DNA from: Streptomyces sp. TP-A0356
GTDB lineage: Bacteria > Actinomycetota > Actinomycetes > Streptomycetales > Streptomycetaceae
DNA: 64,000 bases
Direction of reading: 5' to 3'
Assembly: GCF_001417775.1 (NCBI RefSeq)
Contig: NZ_BBZJ01000020.1
Location: forward strand, 310,001-374,000
Positions 6,639-15,545 of this stretch are shown piece by piece. The first letter of the stretch is position 1, and every line of letters begins with the position of its first letter. The notes below the pieces were generated by a model. It ran no database searches. It worked only from the letters and a program-made list of their open reading frames with translations, and was not told the origin of the DNA. Made by a program: the position numbers and the translations under genes.

Positions 6639-8615
6639 GTGTCAGACGTCCGTGTGATCATCCAACGCGATTCCGAGCGGGAAGAGCGCACGGTGACGAC
6701 GGGCACTACGGCCGCCGAGCTCTTCGCCGGCGAGCGCTCGATCATCGCCGCGCGCGTGGCCGGCGAGCTCAAGGACCTCGCGTACCCGGTGAAGGACGGT
6801 GAGACCGTCGAGGGCGTCGAGATCTCCTCCGAGGACGGTCTGAACATCCTGCGCCACTCCACCGCGCACGTCATGGCACAGGCCGTGCAGGAGCTCTTCC
6901 CCGAGGCCAAGCTGGGCATCGGCCCGCCGGTCAAGGACGGCTTCTACTACGACTTCGACGTCGAGAAGCCGTTCACGCCCGAGGATCTCAAGGCCGTCGA
7001 GAAGAAGATGCAGGAGATCCAGAAGCGCGGCCAGCGCTTCTCGCGCCGCGTCGTCACCGACGAGGCCGCCCGCGAGGAGCTGGCCGACGAGCCGTACAAG
7101 CTGGAGCTGATCGGCCTCAAGGGCTCGGCGTCCAGCGAGGACGGCGCGGACGTCGAGGTCGGCGCGGGCGAGCTGACGATCTACGACAACCTCGACGCCA
7201 AGACCGGCGAGCTGTGCTGGAAGGACCTCTGCCGCGGTCCCCACCTGCCCTCCACCCGGAACATCCCGGCGTTCAAGCTGATGCGCAACGCCGCCGCGTA
7301 CTGGCGCGGCAGCGAGAAGAACCCGATGCTCCAGCGCATCTACGGCACCGCCTGGCCGTCCAAGGACGAGCTCAAGGCGCACCTCGACTTCCTCGCCGAG
7401 GCCGAGAAGCGCGACCACCGCAAGCTGGGCACCGAGCTGGACCTGTTCTCCATTCCGGAGCAGATCGGCTCCGGCCTCGCCGTCTTCCACCCCAAGGGCG
7501 GCATCGTCCGCCGGGTGATGGAGGACTACTCGCGGCGCCGCCACGAGGAGGAGGGCTACGAGTTCGTCTACACCCCGCACGCCACCAAGGGGAAGCTCTT
7601 CGAGACCTCGGGCCACCTGGACTGGTACGCCGACGGCATGTACCCGCCCATGCAGCTCGACGAGGGCGTGGACTACTACCTCAAGCCCATGAACTGCCCG
7701 ATGCACAACCTGATCTTCGACGCGCGCGGCCGCTCGTACCGTGAACTGCCGCTGCGCCTCTTCGAGTTCGGGACCGTGTACCGGTACGAGAAGTCGGGCG
7801 TCGTGCACGGCCTGACCCGCGCGCGTGGCTTCACCCAGGACGACGCGCACATCTACTGCACGCGCGAGCAGATGGCCGACGAGCTCGACAAGACGCTCAC
7901 CTTCGTGCTGAACCTCCTGCGCGACTACGGCCTCACGGACTTCTACCTGGAGCTGTCCACCAAGGACCCGGAGAAGTTCGTCGGCTCGGACGAGGCCTGG
8001 GAGGAGGCCACCGAGACCCTGCGTCAGGTGGCCGAGAAGCAGGGCCTGCCGCTGGTCCCCGACCCGGGTGGCGCGGCGTTCTACGGCCCGAAGATCTCGG
8101 TCCAGGCGAAGGACGCGATCGGCCGGACCTGGCAGATGTCGACGGTCCAGCTGGACTTCAACCTGCCGGAGCGCTTCGACCTCGAGTACACCGGCCCGGA
8201 CGGCTCCAAGCAGCGGCCGGTCATGATCCACCGCGCCCTCTTCGGCTCGATCGAGCGGTTCTTCGCGGTGCTCCTGGAGCACTATGCGGGCGCGTTCCCG
8301 GCGTGGCTGGCCCCGGTGCAGGCGATCGGCATCCCGATCGGCGACGCGCACGTGGAGTACCTGGAGAAGTTCGCGGCGGCGGCCCGGAAGAAGGGCCTGC
8401 GCGTCGAGGTGGACTCCTCCTCGGACCGTATGCAGAAGAAGATCCGCAACGCCCAGAAGCAGAAGGTGCCCTTCATGGTCATCGCGGGCGACGAGGACAT
8501 GTCGGGCGGATCGGTCTCCTTCCGCTACCGGGACGGCTCGCAGGAGAACGGCATCCCGTTCGACGAGGCCCTCGCGAAGATCGCGAAGGTCGTCGAGGAG
8601 CGGGAGCAGGTCTGA
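6639..8615 (+). CDS. thrS: Threonyl-tRNA synthetase
   Basis: A 658-residue class II synthetase that charges tRNA-Thr in the cytoplasm. An N-terminal TGS domain (about residues 1-65) is followed by the editing domain with HSTAHVMAQAV, whose histidines clear mischarged serine. The catalytic core contains KPMNCPMHN with a zinc-binding Cys, the motif 2 region around FEFGTVYRYEKSG, and HGLTRARGFTQDDAHIY. A C-terminal anticodon-binding domain holds VQAIGIPIGDAHVEYLEKF. The GTG at 6639 has AGGAGA 5 bases upstream. The 100-base leader shows no T-box structure. A strong hairpin follows the stop, so it is probably monocistronic. Confidence 0.97.
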   Translation: MSDVRVIIQRDSEREERTVTTGTTAAELFAGERSIIAARVAGELKDLAYPVKDGETVEGVEISSEDGLNILRHSTAHVMAQAVQELFPEAKLGIGPPVKDGFYYDFDVEKPFTPEDLKAVEKKMQEIQKRGQRFSRRVVTDEAAREELADEPYKLELIGLKGSASSEDGADVEVGAGELTIYDNLDAKTGELCWKDLCRGPHLPSTRNIPAFKLMRNAAAYWRGSEKNPMLQRIYGTAWPSKDELKAHLDFLAEAEKRDHRKLGTELDLFSIPEQIGSGLAVFHPKGGIVRRVMEDYSRRRHEEEGYEFVYTPHATKGKLFETSGHLDWYADGMYPPMQLDEGVDYYLKPMNCPMHNLIFDARGRSYRELPLRLFEFGTVYRYEKSGVVHGLTRARGFTQDDAHIYCTREQMADELDKTLTFVLNLLRDYGLTDFYLELSTKDPEKFVGSDEAWEEATETLRQVAEKQGLPLVPDPGGAAFYGPKISVQAKDAIGRTWQMSTVQLDFNLPERFDLEYTGPDGSKQRPVMIHRALFGSIERFFAVLLEHYAGAFPAWLAPVQAIGIPIGDAHVEYLEKFAAAARKKGLRVEVDSSSDRMQKKIRNAQKQKVPFMVIAGDEDMSGGSVSFRYRDGSQENGIPFDEALAKIAKVVEEREQV

Positions 8616-8624
8616 CCGCGACGG

Positions 8625-8660
8625 AGGGCCCCCGGGGGAGTTCAGCTCCCCGGGGGCCCT
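8625..8660 (+). terminator. Hairpin terminator after thrS
   Basis: A very GC-rich stem with arms beginning AGGGCCCCC and ending GGGGGCCCT, paired over 15 bases with one bulged G, around the loop TTCAG. It begins 9 bases after the thrS stop. Confidence 0.85.
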
Positions 8661-8869
8661 TCGCCGTCCTGCCGGAGCGCGAACCGTTGCGTCAGCCACG
8701 ACGAGAAGTGGCGGCGGCACGACAGCGAGCCGCACAGAGCGGCGCCCTCGTCCACCGCTCCCAGCGGGCCGTACGGCTGTCGTCGTCCATCGGCCGAGCG
8801 TGACCCGGGACCGATTTGTCCGAGCCCCGCCGACACGCCGCGAACGGGCGAAGCCATATGCTGCACTGC

Positions 8870-9418
8870 ATGACGAGTGAGCCGGAGCAGCAGATCGGAG
8901 TGGGGACGCAGGACGCGTTCCAGCGCCTGTGGACGCCTCATCGGATGGCCTACATCCAGGGCGAGAACAAGCCGACCGGTCCGGGGGCCGAGGACGGCTG
9001 CCCGTTCTGCGCGATCCCGGCCAAGTCCGACGAGGACGGTCTGATCGTCAAGCGCGGCCAGCAGGTGTACGCGGTCCTCAACCTGTACCCGTACAACGGC
9101 GGCCACCTGATGGTGGTGCCCTACCGTCACGTCGCCGACTACACGGACCTGACGGAGCCGGAAACCGCGGAGCTCGCCGAGTTGACCAAGCAGGCGATGA
9201 CCGCTCTGCGCACGGCCTCCGGGGCCCACGGCTTCAACATCGGCATGAACCAGGGCACGGTCGCCGGCGCGGGCATCGCCGCCCATCTGCACCAGCACGT
9301 CGTCCCGCGCTGGGGCGGCGACACGAACTTCATGCCGGTGATCGGCCACACGAAGGTGCTGCCGCAGCTGCTGGCCGACACGAGGAAGATGCTGGCGGAG
9401 GCTTGGCCTACGGCGTGA
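8870..9418 (+). CDS. HIT family protein (histidine-triad nucleotide hydrolase/transferase)
   Basis: A 182-residue protein of the HIT superfamily. The C-terminal triad HLHQHVVPRW provides the catalytic His that forms a nucleotidyl intermediate. Upstream, CPFCAIP carries a Cys pair that probably binds zinc, as in many actinobacterial HIT proteins, and NLYPYNGGHLMVVPYRHV is the conserved strand-loop before the triad. The size and layout fit the AP4A phosphorylase/hydrolase branch acting on dinucleoside polyphosphates, but the substrate is not proven by sequence. The ATG at 8870 is preferred over one 12 bases earlier because homologues begin near MTSEPEQQIG. Confidence 0.88.
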   Translation: MTSEPEQQIGVGTQDAFQRLWTPHRMAYIQGENKPTGPGAEDGCPFCAIPAKSDEDGLIVKRGQQVYAVLNLYPYNGGHLMVVPYRHVADYTDLTEPETAELAELTKQAMTALRTASGAHGFNIGMNQGTVAGAGIAAHLHQHVVPRWGGDTNFMPVIGHTKVLPQLLADTRKMLAEAWPTA

Positions 9419-9491
9419 GTCCAGGGCGGGGCCGGCGAATCTCGGCCGGTCCGGCGATCGAGGACGAGGCCGTTCAGGCCCGAGCGGGGGT

Positions 9492-9512
9492 CTGAGGGGC
9501 GGCAGCCCCCAG
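9492..9512. terminator. Bidirectional hairpin between converging genes
   Basis: CTGAGGGGC, loop GGCA, GCCCCCAG: an 8-base-pair stem with one bulged A. It lies in the 139-base gap between the HIT gene and the minus-strand membrane-protein gene. The surrounding text (gaggacgaggccgttcaggc... then the hairpin) resembles a motif often found after Streptomyces genes. Confidence 0.6.
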
Positions 9513-9557
9513 GTGCGGTGGCCCCGGCGGCACGGACCCCGCCCACCGCCGGAGGCA

Positions 9558-11213
9558 CTAGGCGTCGTAGGCGTCCGCCTTCCGCGGCGACACGTCCTGC
9601 ACCTGAGTGCTGAGGAACGACGACCGCGTGCCGAACTTCTCCACGTCCACGCCGTTGTCCCTGAGCGTCTTGATCGCCGCCGCATGCACCACCCGCAGCA
9701 CGGGAGTGGCGGCACGCAGGGCGTCGTCGGCCATGAAGCGGTGGCGCCAGGGCTGGTCGGCCCACGCGTGACGCAGACCGAACGGCTCCGGAAGCGTCAG
9801 GCTGCCGCCCAGCCAGTTCAGCAGCGGTGGGTACCAGGTGAGCGGGGCGCGCGCGGCGAGCCGTACCACCTCGTCGGTCTCGACCAGGGGGAGCTTCACC
9901 TTGCGGGTCTCCCAGAACTTGAGCGCCTTCTGCACCTCCTTCTCCTTGGCCGCAGGCTTCTCGTTGAACAGGGGATTGACCGGGCCGAGGGCGTGCCCGG
10001 TGACCTCGATGCGCAGGGTGTCGTGCAGCACCGTCACGGTGATGAGCATGGTGATCACCAGGTGGCCGTCCCAGAGCGTCCACTGCACGCCCAGGTAGTG
10101 CCGGTCGCCGCTGCCGAACTGCTGCTTGTTGCAGATGTCCTGTATGGCGTGCGTCTTGACGGTGTACGTGTCCACGTCCGTGCCGCTCGGCCGGGACACC
10201 TCCTTCGCGTTCTCCCCGATCGGCGTGACGATCCAGTGGGCGATGGACGGCTTGGGGAAGCCGCCGGTGTTGACGGGAGTGCGTTCGAGCATCGCCAGCC
10301 CGCCCTGGATCGCGGTGATGACGTCCCAGCTGCGGAAGGGGTGGAAGTCCTTGCCCGGTTCGGCGGAGACCAGGTCCTCGGCGAGCTGCCAGCTGCCCCA
10401 CCGCGTGCCCATGCCGAGGATGCCCTTGGGCCCGGCGTAGAAGACCGAGTTGGACCGCTGCTCGGCCGTGAGCCGGGCGAGCTCCTTGCGCACCTGCTCG
10501 GCCGCGTCGCCGGGGTTCCCCGGCACCGCCTCGGGGATCTTGGCGCCCAGGCCTCCGCCCGCCAGCAGGCTCTCCCAGCGCTCCCGCAGGTCCCGCGCAG
10601 TGCGCTCGCAGATCTGCTTGGCCCAGAACCAGCCGACCACGGGCATGACGACCGCCGCGCGCGCGTACCACGCCCAGAAACCCGTGAAGGGCATCTTGAT
10701 CAGGAAGAGCACGGCGAGCACACCCACCGCGACCAGCAGGGTCGTCCCCAGGGCACCGGCCCGTCGGTCCTCACGCCTGCTGACGGTGGTGCGGATGGAG
10801 AACACCAACAGCGACACCAGGAAGCCGGGCAGGAAGAGCACTCCGCAGAGCACCGTGACCGCAGTGAGCCAGTTGTCGCGCTCCCGGCGGATGCGGTGCG
10901 CCGCCAGGCAGTGCTCCACGACGACCTGGGGCTCGATGCCGAAGGACTGGATGAGCGGCTTGCGGCCGGCGCCCAGCATGCGGTCGATCACCGCGCGGGA
11001 GTAGGCCTCACCGAACCTGGGGCGCAGGATCTTCGCCCACGGGCGCGGAAGCGTCACCGTCGACTGATGCCACTCGTTGTCGGCGTCGAGGATCTTGGTC
11101 ACCTCGTCGTCCCGGTACGCCGCCGACGCCAGGGCGTAGGTCGCCGCCGTCTGACCCGCCGAGCCCGACAGGGGCACCTGAGCCCCGGGGCTGAAATCGA
11201 ATCCGTCCGTCAC
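9558..11213 (-). CDS. Uncharacterised conserved membrane protein
   Basis: A protein of about 551 residues with no family I can name. After a short N-terminal region there are hydrophobic spans in the first half: TAVTVLCGVLFLPGFLVSLL, LGTTLLVAVGVLAVLFLI and ARAAVVMPVVGWFW, giving about three or four helices. They are followed by a large soluble C-terminal domain with GPKGILGMGTRWGSWQLAEDL, HPFRSWDVITAI and MLITVTVLHDTLRIEVTG, probably in the cytoplasm. I chose the GTG at 11213, with GGGGG 5 bases upstream, so the product starts MTDGFDFSPG. The ATG at 11225 or a GTG at 11273 are alternatives. Transcribed away from the EF-G-like gene end, as part of or next to its unit. Confidence 0.75.
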   Translation of the reverse strand: MTDGFDFSPGAQVPLSGSAGQTAATYALASAAYRDDEVTKILDADNEWHQSTVTLPRPWAKILRPRFGEAYSRAVIDRMLGAGRKPLIQSFGIEPQVVVEHCLAAHRIRRERDNWLTAVTVLCGVLFLPGFLVSLLVFSIRTTVSRREDRRAGALGTTLLVAVGVLAVLFLIKMPFTGFWAWYARAAVVMPVVGWFWAKQICERTARDLRERWESLLAGGGLGAKIPEAVPGNPGDAAEQVRKELARLTAEQRSNSVFYAGPKGILGMGTRWGSWQLAEDLVSAEPGKDFHPFRSWDVITAIQGGLAMLERTPVNTGGFPKPSIAHWIVTPIGENAKEVSRPSGTDVDTYTVKTHAIQDICNKQQFGSGDRHYLGVQWTLWDGHLVITMLITVTVLHDTLRIEVTGHALGPVNPLFNEKPAAKEKEVQKALKFWETRKVKLPLVETDEVVRLAARAPLTWYPPLLNWLGGSLTLPEPFGLRHAWADQPWRHRFMADDALRAATPVLRVVHAAAIKTLRDNGVDVEKFGTRSSFLSTQVQDVSPRKADAYDA

Positions 11214-11373
11214 TGCCGCCCCCATTGCCGCCGCACCTGCACCTGCGGCCTTCCCGACTTCCTTGCCGCGCACACCTGTTGATCAGGTCATCAGCGTATC
11301 GGCAGGCACGGACATTCGTCGGCGGACGGCCAAGAAGCCGCCCACCGACGGAGGAAGGAACCCCCCGGCCCAA

Positions 11374-13572
11374 CTACGAGGCCTCGCGCTCCTGTTCGCG
11401 GATCTTCGCGGCCAGCTGCGGGGGCATCGGCTCGTGCCGCGCGTAGGAGCGGCTGAAGCGCGCCGTGCCGTGCGAGAGCGAGCGGAGGTCGACCGCGTAC
11501 CGGCCGATCTCGATCTCCGGCACCTCGGCCCGTACCAGGGTGCGGCCACCGGTCGTCTGCTCGGTGCCCAGTACCCGGCCGCGCCGCCCGGACAGGTCGC
11601 TCATCACAGCGCCGACGTAGTCGTCGGCGACGAGCACGGTCACCTCGGCGACCGGTTCCAGGAGGTGGATCGTGGCGTCGGCCGCCGCCTCGCGCAGGGC
11701 GAGCGCGCCCGCCGTCTGGAAGGCCGCGTCGGAGGAGTCCACGGAGTGCGCCTTGCCGTCGAGGAGCGTGATGCGGACGTCGACGAGGGGGTAACCGGCG
11801 GCCACGCCCCTGGCGGCCTGGGCGCGGACACCCTTCTCCACGGACGGGATGAACTGCCGGGGGACCGCCCCGCCGACCACCTTGTCCACGAACTCGATGC
11901 CGGAACCGCCCGGCAGCGGTTCCACCTCGATCTCGCAGATCGCGTACTGGCCGTGGCCGCCGGACTGCTTCACATGACGGCCGCGCCCGGCCGACCTGCC
12001 GGCGAACGTCTCCCGCAGGGAGACCTTGTGCGGGACCACGTCGACCTGGACGCCGTACCGGCTGCGCAGCCGCTCCAGGGCGACGTCCGAGTGGGCCTCG
12101 CCCAGGCACCACAGCACCACCTGGTGGGTGTCCTGATTCTGTTCGAGCCGCATGGTCGGATCCTCGGCGACCAGCCGCGCCAGCCCCTGGCTGAGCTTGT
12201 CCTCGTCCGCCTTGCTGTGCGCCTGGATGGCGCGCGGCAGCAGCGGGTCGGGCATCGCCCAGGGCTCCATCAGCAGCGGGTCGTCCGTGGCCGACAGCGT
12301 GTCGCCGGTCTCGGCCCGGTTCAGCTTCGCCACGCACGCCAGGTCGCCGGCGATGCAGTGCGACAGGGGCCGCTGCTGTTTGCCGAACGGGGCGGACAGG
12401 GCGCCGATCCGCTCGTCGACGTCGTGGTCCTCATGGCCGCGGTCGGCCAGCCCGTGCCCGGACACGTGGACCGTCTCGTCGGGGCGCAGGGTGCCCGAGA
12501 ACACACGGACCAGCGAGACGCGGCCCACGTACGGGTCGGACGACGTCTTGACGACCTCCGCCGCGAGGGGCCCGTCCGGGTCGCAGAGCTTCAGATCGCG
12601 CGGCCTGCCGTCCGGTGTGGTGACCGTGGGAGCCTCCCGCTCCAAGGGGGTCGGGAAGCCGCCCGTGACCAGTTCCAGCAGCTCGATGGTGCCGAGGCCC
12701 TGCCGGGCGCCGTCGGCGGCGGGCGCGGCGGCCAGGACGGGGAAGAAGCTGCCGCGCGCGACGGCCCGCTCCAGGTCCTGCACCAGCGTGTCGAAGTCGA
12801 CCTCCTCGCCGCCCAGATAGCGGTCCATGAGGGTCTCGTCCTCGCTCTCCGCAATGATCCCCTCGATGAGCCGGTTGCGGGCCTCCTCCATGAGCGCCAG
12901 CTGGTCGGGCCCCGGCTCGGCCTCCTTGCGCTCGCCGGACGAGTAGTCGAACAGCTTCTGCGACAGCAGCCCGGTCAGACCGGTCACGGGTGCGTGCCCG
13001 TCCGGCCCCTGCGGGCCGCGCAGCGGCAGGTACAGCGGCAGTACGGCATCGGGGTCGTCCGCCCCGAACGCCTCCGCGCAGACCCGGGTCATCTCCTCGA
13101 AGTCGGCCCGGGCCGACTCCAGGTGCGTGACCACGATGGCGCGCGGCATGCCGACGGCCGCGCACTCGTCCCACACCATGCGGGTCGAACCGTCCACCCC
13201 GTCCGAGGCCGAGACGACGAAGAGGGCCGCGTCCGCGGCGCGCAGACCGGCCCTGAGCTCCCCGACGAAGTCGGCGTATCCAGGAGTGTCCAGCAGATTG
13301 ATCTTGACCCCGTCCCATTCGACGGGGACCAGGGAGAGCTGCACCGAGCGCTGCTGGCGGTGCTCGATCTCGTCGTAGTCGGAGACAGTGCCGCCGTCCT
13401 CCACACGGCCCGCCCGGTTCACCGCTCCCGCGGTCAGCGCGAGAGCCTCCACCAGAGTCGTCTTGCCCGATCCGCTGTGGCCGACCAGCACCACATTCCG
13501 TACGGACGCGGGGTGGTCGGCCGCCGTTGCCCTGCCGGCGGCCCCGGGGTGTGCATTCGCCTTGTCGCCCAT
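11374..13572 (-). CDS. Elongation factor G-like GTPase EF-G2
   Basis: A 732-residue EF-G paralogue with the full five-domain layout. G1 is GHSGSGKT (31-38) and G3 is DTPG (95-98). The G4 position, normally NKxD, reads THLE (149-152), and the switch I RGIT is replaced by RSVQ (75-78). The domain IV/V region HVKQSGGHGQYAICEIEVEP and SYARHEPMPPQ is conserved. Such EF-G2 proteins bind GTP, but the mycobacterial relative lacks ribosome-dependent GTPase activity, so this is unlikely to be the housekeeping translocase. The ATG at 13572 has GGGAGG 7 bases upstream; the longer reading frame to 13602 has no such site. Confidence 0.9.
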   Translation of the reverse strand: MGDKANAHPGAAGRATAADHPASVRNVVLVGHSGSGKTTLVEALALTAGAVNRAGRVEDGGTVSDYDEIEHRQQRSVQLSLVPVEWDGVKINLLDTPGYADFVGELRAGLRAADAALFVVSASDGVDGSTRMVWDECAAVGMPRAIVVTHLESARADFEEMTRVCAEAFGADDPDAVLPLYLPLRGPQGPDGHAPVTGLTGLLSQKLFDYSSGERKEAEPGPDQLALMEEARNRLIEGIIAESEDETLMDRYLGGEEVDFDTLVQDLERAVARGSFFPVLAAAPAADGARQGLGTIELLELVTGGFPTPLEREAPTVTTPDGRPRDLKLCDPDGPLAAEVVKTSSDPYVGRVSLVRVFSGTLRPDETVHVSGHGLADRGHEDHDVDERIGALSAPFGKQQRPLSHCIAGDLACVAKLNRAETGDTLSATDDPLLMEPWAMPDPLLPRAIQAHSKADEDKLSQGLARLVAEDPTMRLEQNQDTHQVVLWCLGEAHSDVALERLRSRYGVQVDVVPHKVSLRETFAGRSAGRGRHVKQSGGHGQYAICEIEVEPLPGGSGIEFVDKVVGGAVPRQFIPSVEKGVRAQAARGVAAGYPLVDVRITLLDGKAHSVDSSDAAFQTAGALALREAAADATIHLLEPVAEVTVLVADDYVGAVMSDLSGRRGRVLGTEQTTGGRTLVRAEVPEIEIGRYAVDLRSLSHGTARFSRSYARHEPMPPQLAAKIREQEREAS

Positions 13573-13903
13573 GGCCTTGCCTCCCGTGCACGGTGAGGTC
13601 ACTGTGGGCGCGGACGTGCCGATCCTCCCCCAGACTTCGTCTGGGAGGTGCCCCCGGCGATGGCGGCTCCGACGACGCCCGCGGTGTCTTCGAGCTTTGC
13701 ACTCCCGTCACGGTGCGTCCATACGGAGGACGCGATCCCGCCGCCCGGCCGTGCTCCGGGCGATGCGATCGCGCCGTCGCCCCGATGCCGTCGGGGCGGA
13801 CACGGGGTGCGGGTGCCCGGCCGTCGCGCATACGCGCGCGTGGCTACGATGGGCCAGCCGGTGGCCAGCAGGGCCGCGCGGCGCACCGACCGTCGGGAAG
13901 GCC
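13573..13903. other. Divergent intergenic region before pgsA
   Basis: A 331-base gap between the diverging EF-G2-like and pgsA genes. It holds the palindromic repeat at 13624-13655 and otherwise no biased open frame. GGGAAGGCC just ahead of the pgsA ATG can serve as its ribosome-binding site. Promoters for both genes should lie here, but I could not pick them out. Confidence 0.4.
13624..13655. repeat. Streptomyces-type interspersed palindrome
   Basis: CCTCCCCCAGAC, loop TTC, GTCTGGGAGG, followed by TGCCCCC. This CAGACTTCGTCTG hairpin with flanking C and G tracts is a repeat unit seen many times in Streptomyces intergenic regions. It is present once here. Confidence 0.6.
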
Positions 13904-14593
13904 ATGCTGAACAAGTACGCGCGTGCATTCTTCACGCGTGTCCTCACACCGTTCGCCGCGTTTCTGATCCGGCGGGGCGTCAGCCCCGACGCGGTCACGC
14001 TCCTCGGTACCGCCGGAGTGGTCGCGGGCGCGTTGGTCTTCTACCCCCGGGGCGAGTTCTTCTGGGGCACGGTCGTCATCACCCTGTTCGTGTTCTCGGA
14101 CCTCGTCGACGGCAACATGGCCCGCCAGCTCGGCCGCTCCAGTCGCTGGGGAGCCTTCCTGGACTCCACGCTCGACCGGGTCGCCGACGGCGCGATCTTC
14201 GGCGGCTTCGCCCTCTGGTACGCGGGCAAGGGCCACGACGACGTCCTGTGCGCGGTCTCGATCTTCTGCCTGGCCAGCGGCCAGGTCGTCTCCTACACCA
14301 AGGCCCGGGGAGAGTCGATCGGCCTGCCCGTCGCGGTCAACGGGCTCGTGGAGCGCGCCGAACGTCTGGTGATCTCGCTGGTCGCGGCCGGTCTCGCGGG
14401 CATGCACAAGTTCGGTGTGCCCGGCATCCAGGTGCTGCTGCCGATCGCGCTGTGGATCGTCGCCGCCGGCAGCCTGGTCACGCTGATCCAGCGTGTCGTC
14501 ACGGTGCGGCGCGAGGCGGCCGAGGCGGACGCCGCCGCGGCGGAGGCGGGGAAGAACGAGAATGCGTCGCACGGGAGCGAGGCGGCCAAGTGA
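13904..14593 (+). CDS. pgsA: Phosphatidylinositol phosphate synthase (CDP-alcohol phosphatidyltransferase)
   Basis: A 229-residue integral membrane enzyme that joins CDP-diacylglycerol to inositol phosphate, the first step towards phosphatidylinositol and its mannosides. The signature D-x2-DG-x2-AR-x8-G-x3-D-x3-D is complete: SDLVDGNMAR (D66, D69) through GAFLDSTLDR (D87, D91). Hydrophobic spans flank the motif and continue to the C-terminus, which ends in a charged Ala/Glu tail. Position at the head of a run with an acyltransferase and PimA identifies the inositol-phosphate branch rather than PG-phosphate synthase. The frame is open well upstream, but MLNKYARAFF is the family start. Confidence 0.92.
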   Translation: MLNKYARAFFTRVLTPFAAFLIRRGVSPDAVTLLGTAGVVAGALVFYPRGEFFWGTVVITLFVFSDLVDGNMARQLGRSSRWGAFLDSTLDRVADGAIFGGFALWYAGKGHDDVLCAVSIFCLASGQVVSYTKARGESIGLPVAVNGLVERAERLVISLVAAGLAGMHKFGVPGIQVLLPIALWIVAAGSLVTLIQRVVTVRREAAEADAAAAEAGKNENASHGSEAAK

Positions 14594-14621
14594 ACGGCGA
14601 GCGGGAGAGCGGGGCGGCGGC

Positions 14622-15545
14622 GTGAGCAACCTCCGGGAGCGCCTGACGGACGGGCTCTACGGCCTCGGCTGGAGCACGGTCAAGAAGCTGCCCGAACCCG
14701 TGGCCACCCGGCTCGGCCGGAGCATCGCCGACCTCGCCTGGAAGCAGCGCGGCAAGGGCGTACGACGGCTGGAGAGCAACTACGCGCGTGTGGTGGCCGA
14801 CGCGAGTCCCGAGCGGCTGGCCGAGCTCTCCCGGGCGGGCATGCGCTCCTATCTGCGCTACTGGATGGAGTCCTTCCGGCTCCCGGCCTGGAGCGCGGAG
14901 CGCGTCAGGAACGGCTTCGACCCCAAGGACCTGCACCACCTCACCGACGGACTGGCCGCAGGCAACGGCGTCGTCCTCGCGCTGCCGCACCTGGCCAACT
15001 GGGACCTCGCGGGAGCGTGGGTCACCACCAGACTGGAGACGCCGTTCACGACGGTCGCCGAGCGGCTCAAGCCCGAGACGCTCTACGACCGGTTCGTCTC
15101 CTACCGCGAGGGCCTCGGCATGGAGGTGCTGCCGCACAGCGGCGGCTCCGCGTTCGGCACGCTGGCCCGGCGGCTGCGCGACGGGGGACTGGTCTGCCTG
15201 GTCGCCGACCGCGACCTGTCCGCCTCCGGCGTCGAGGTCGACTTCTTCGGCGCGACCGCCCGGATGCCCGCGGGACCGGCGCTGCTCGCCCAGCAGACCG
15301 GCGCGCTGCTGCTGCCGGTGACGCTCTGGTACGACGACTCGCCCGTCATGCAGGGGCGCGTGCATCCCCCGATCGAGGTACCTAAGACAGGTACCCGGGC
15401 CGAGAAGACGTCTGTGATGACACAGGCGCTGGCCGACGCCTTCGCCACGGGGATCGCCGAGCATCCGGAGGACTGGCACATGCTGCAGCGCTTGTGGCTC
15501 GCCGACCTGGATCCCGGCAAGGACCCCCGGAAGGGGACGCCATGA
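14622..15545 (+). CDS. Phosphatidylinositol mannoside acyltransferase (PatA-like)
   Basis: A 307-residue lysophospholipid acyltransferase of the LpxL/HtrB family. The catalytic HX4D motif is LPHLANWD (H123, D128). ADRDLSASGVEVDFFG and PAGPALLAQQTGA are the downstream conserved blocks that bind acyl donor and acceptor. The Mycobacterium counterpart (PatA) acylates the mannose of PIM. The gene sits between pgsA and pimA, so the same substrate is likely here. The GTG at 14622 is 29 bases after pgsA. The stop overlaps the pimA start (ATGA). Peripheral attachment to the inner face of the membrane is expected. Confidence 0.88.
   Translation: MSNLRERLTDGLYGLGWSTVKKLPEPVATRLGRSIADLAWKQRGKGVRRLESNYARVVADASPERLAELSRAGMRSYLRYWMESFRLPAWSAERVRNGFDPKDLHHLTDGLAAGNGVVLALPHLANWDLAGAWVTTRLETPFTTVAERLKPETLYDRFVSYREGLGMEVLPHSGGSAFGTLARRLRDGGLVCLVADRDLSASGVEVDFFGATARMPAGPALLAQQTGALLLPVTLWYDDSPVMQGRVHPPIEVPKTGTRAEKTSVMTQALADAFATGIAEHPEDWHMLQRLWLADLDPGKDPRKGTP

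Noticed and set aside
6642..8735. A 697-codon minus-strand frame opposite thrS
   Set aside because: Shadow frame of a high-GC gene. Its composition is Val/Leu/Arg/Asp rich without motifs, and thrS is certain on the plus strand.
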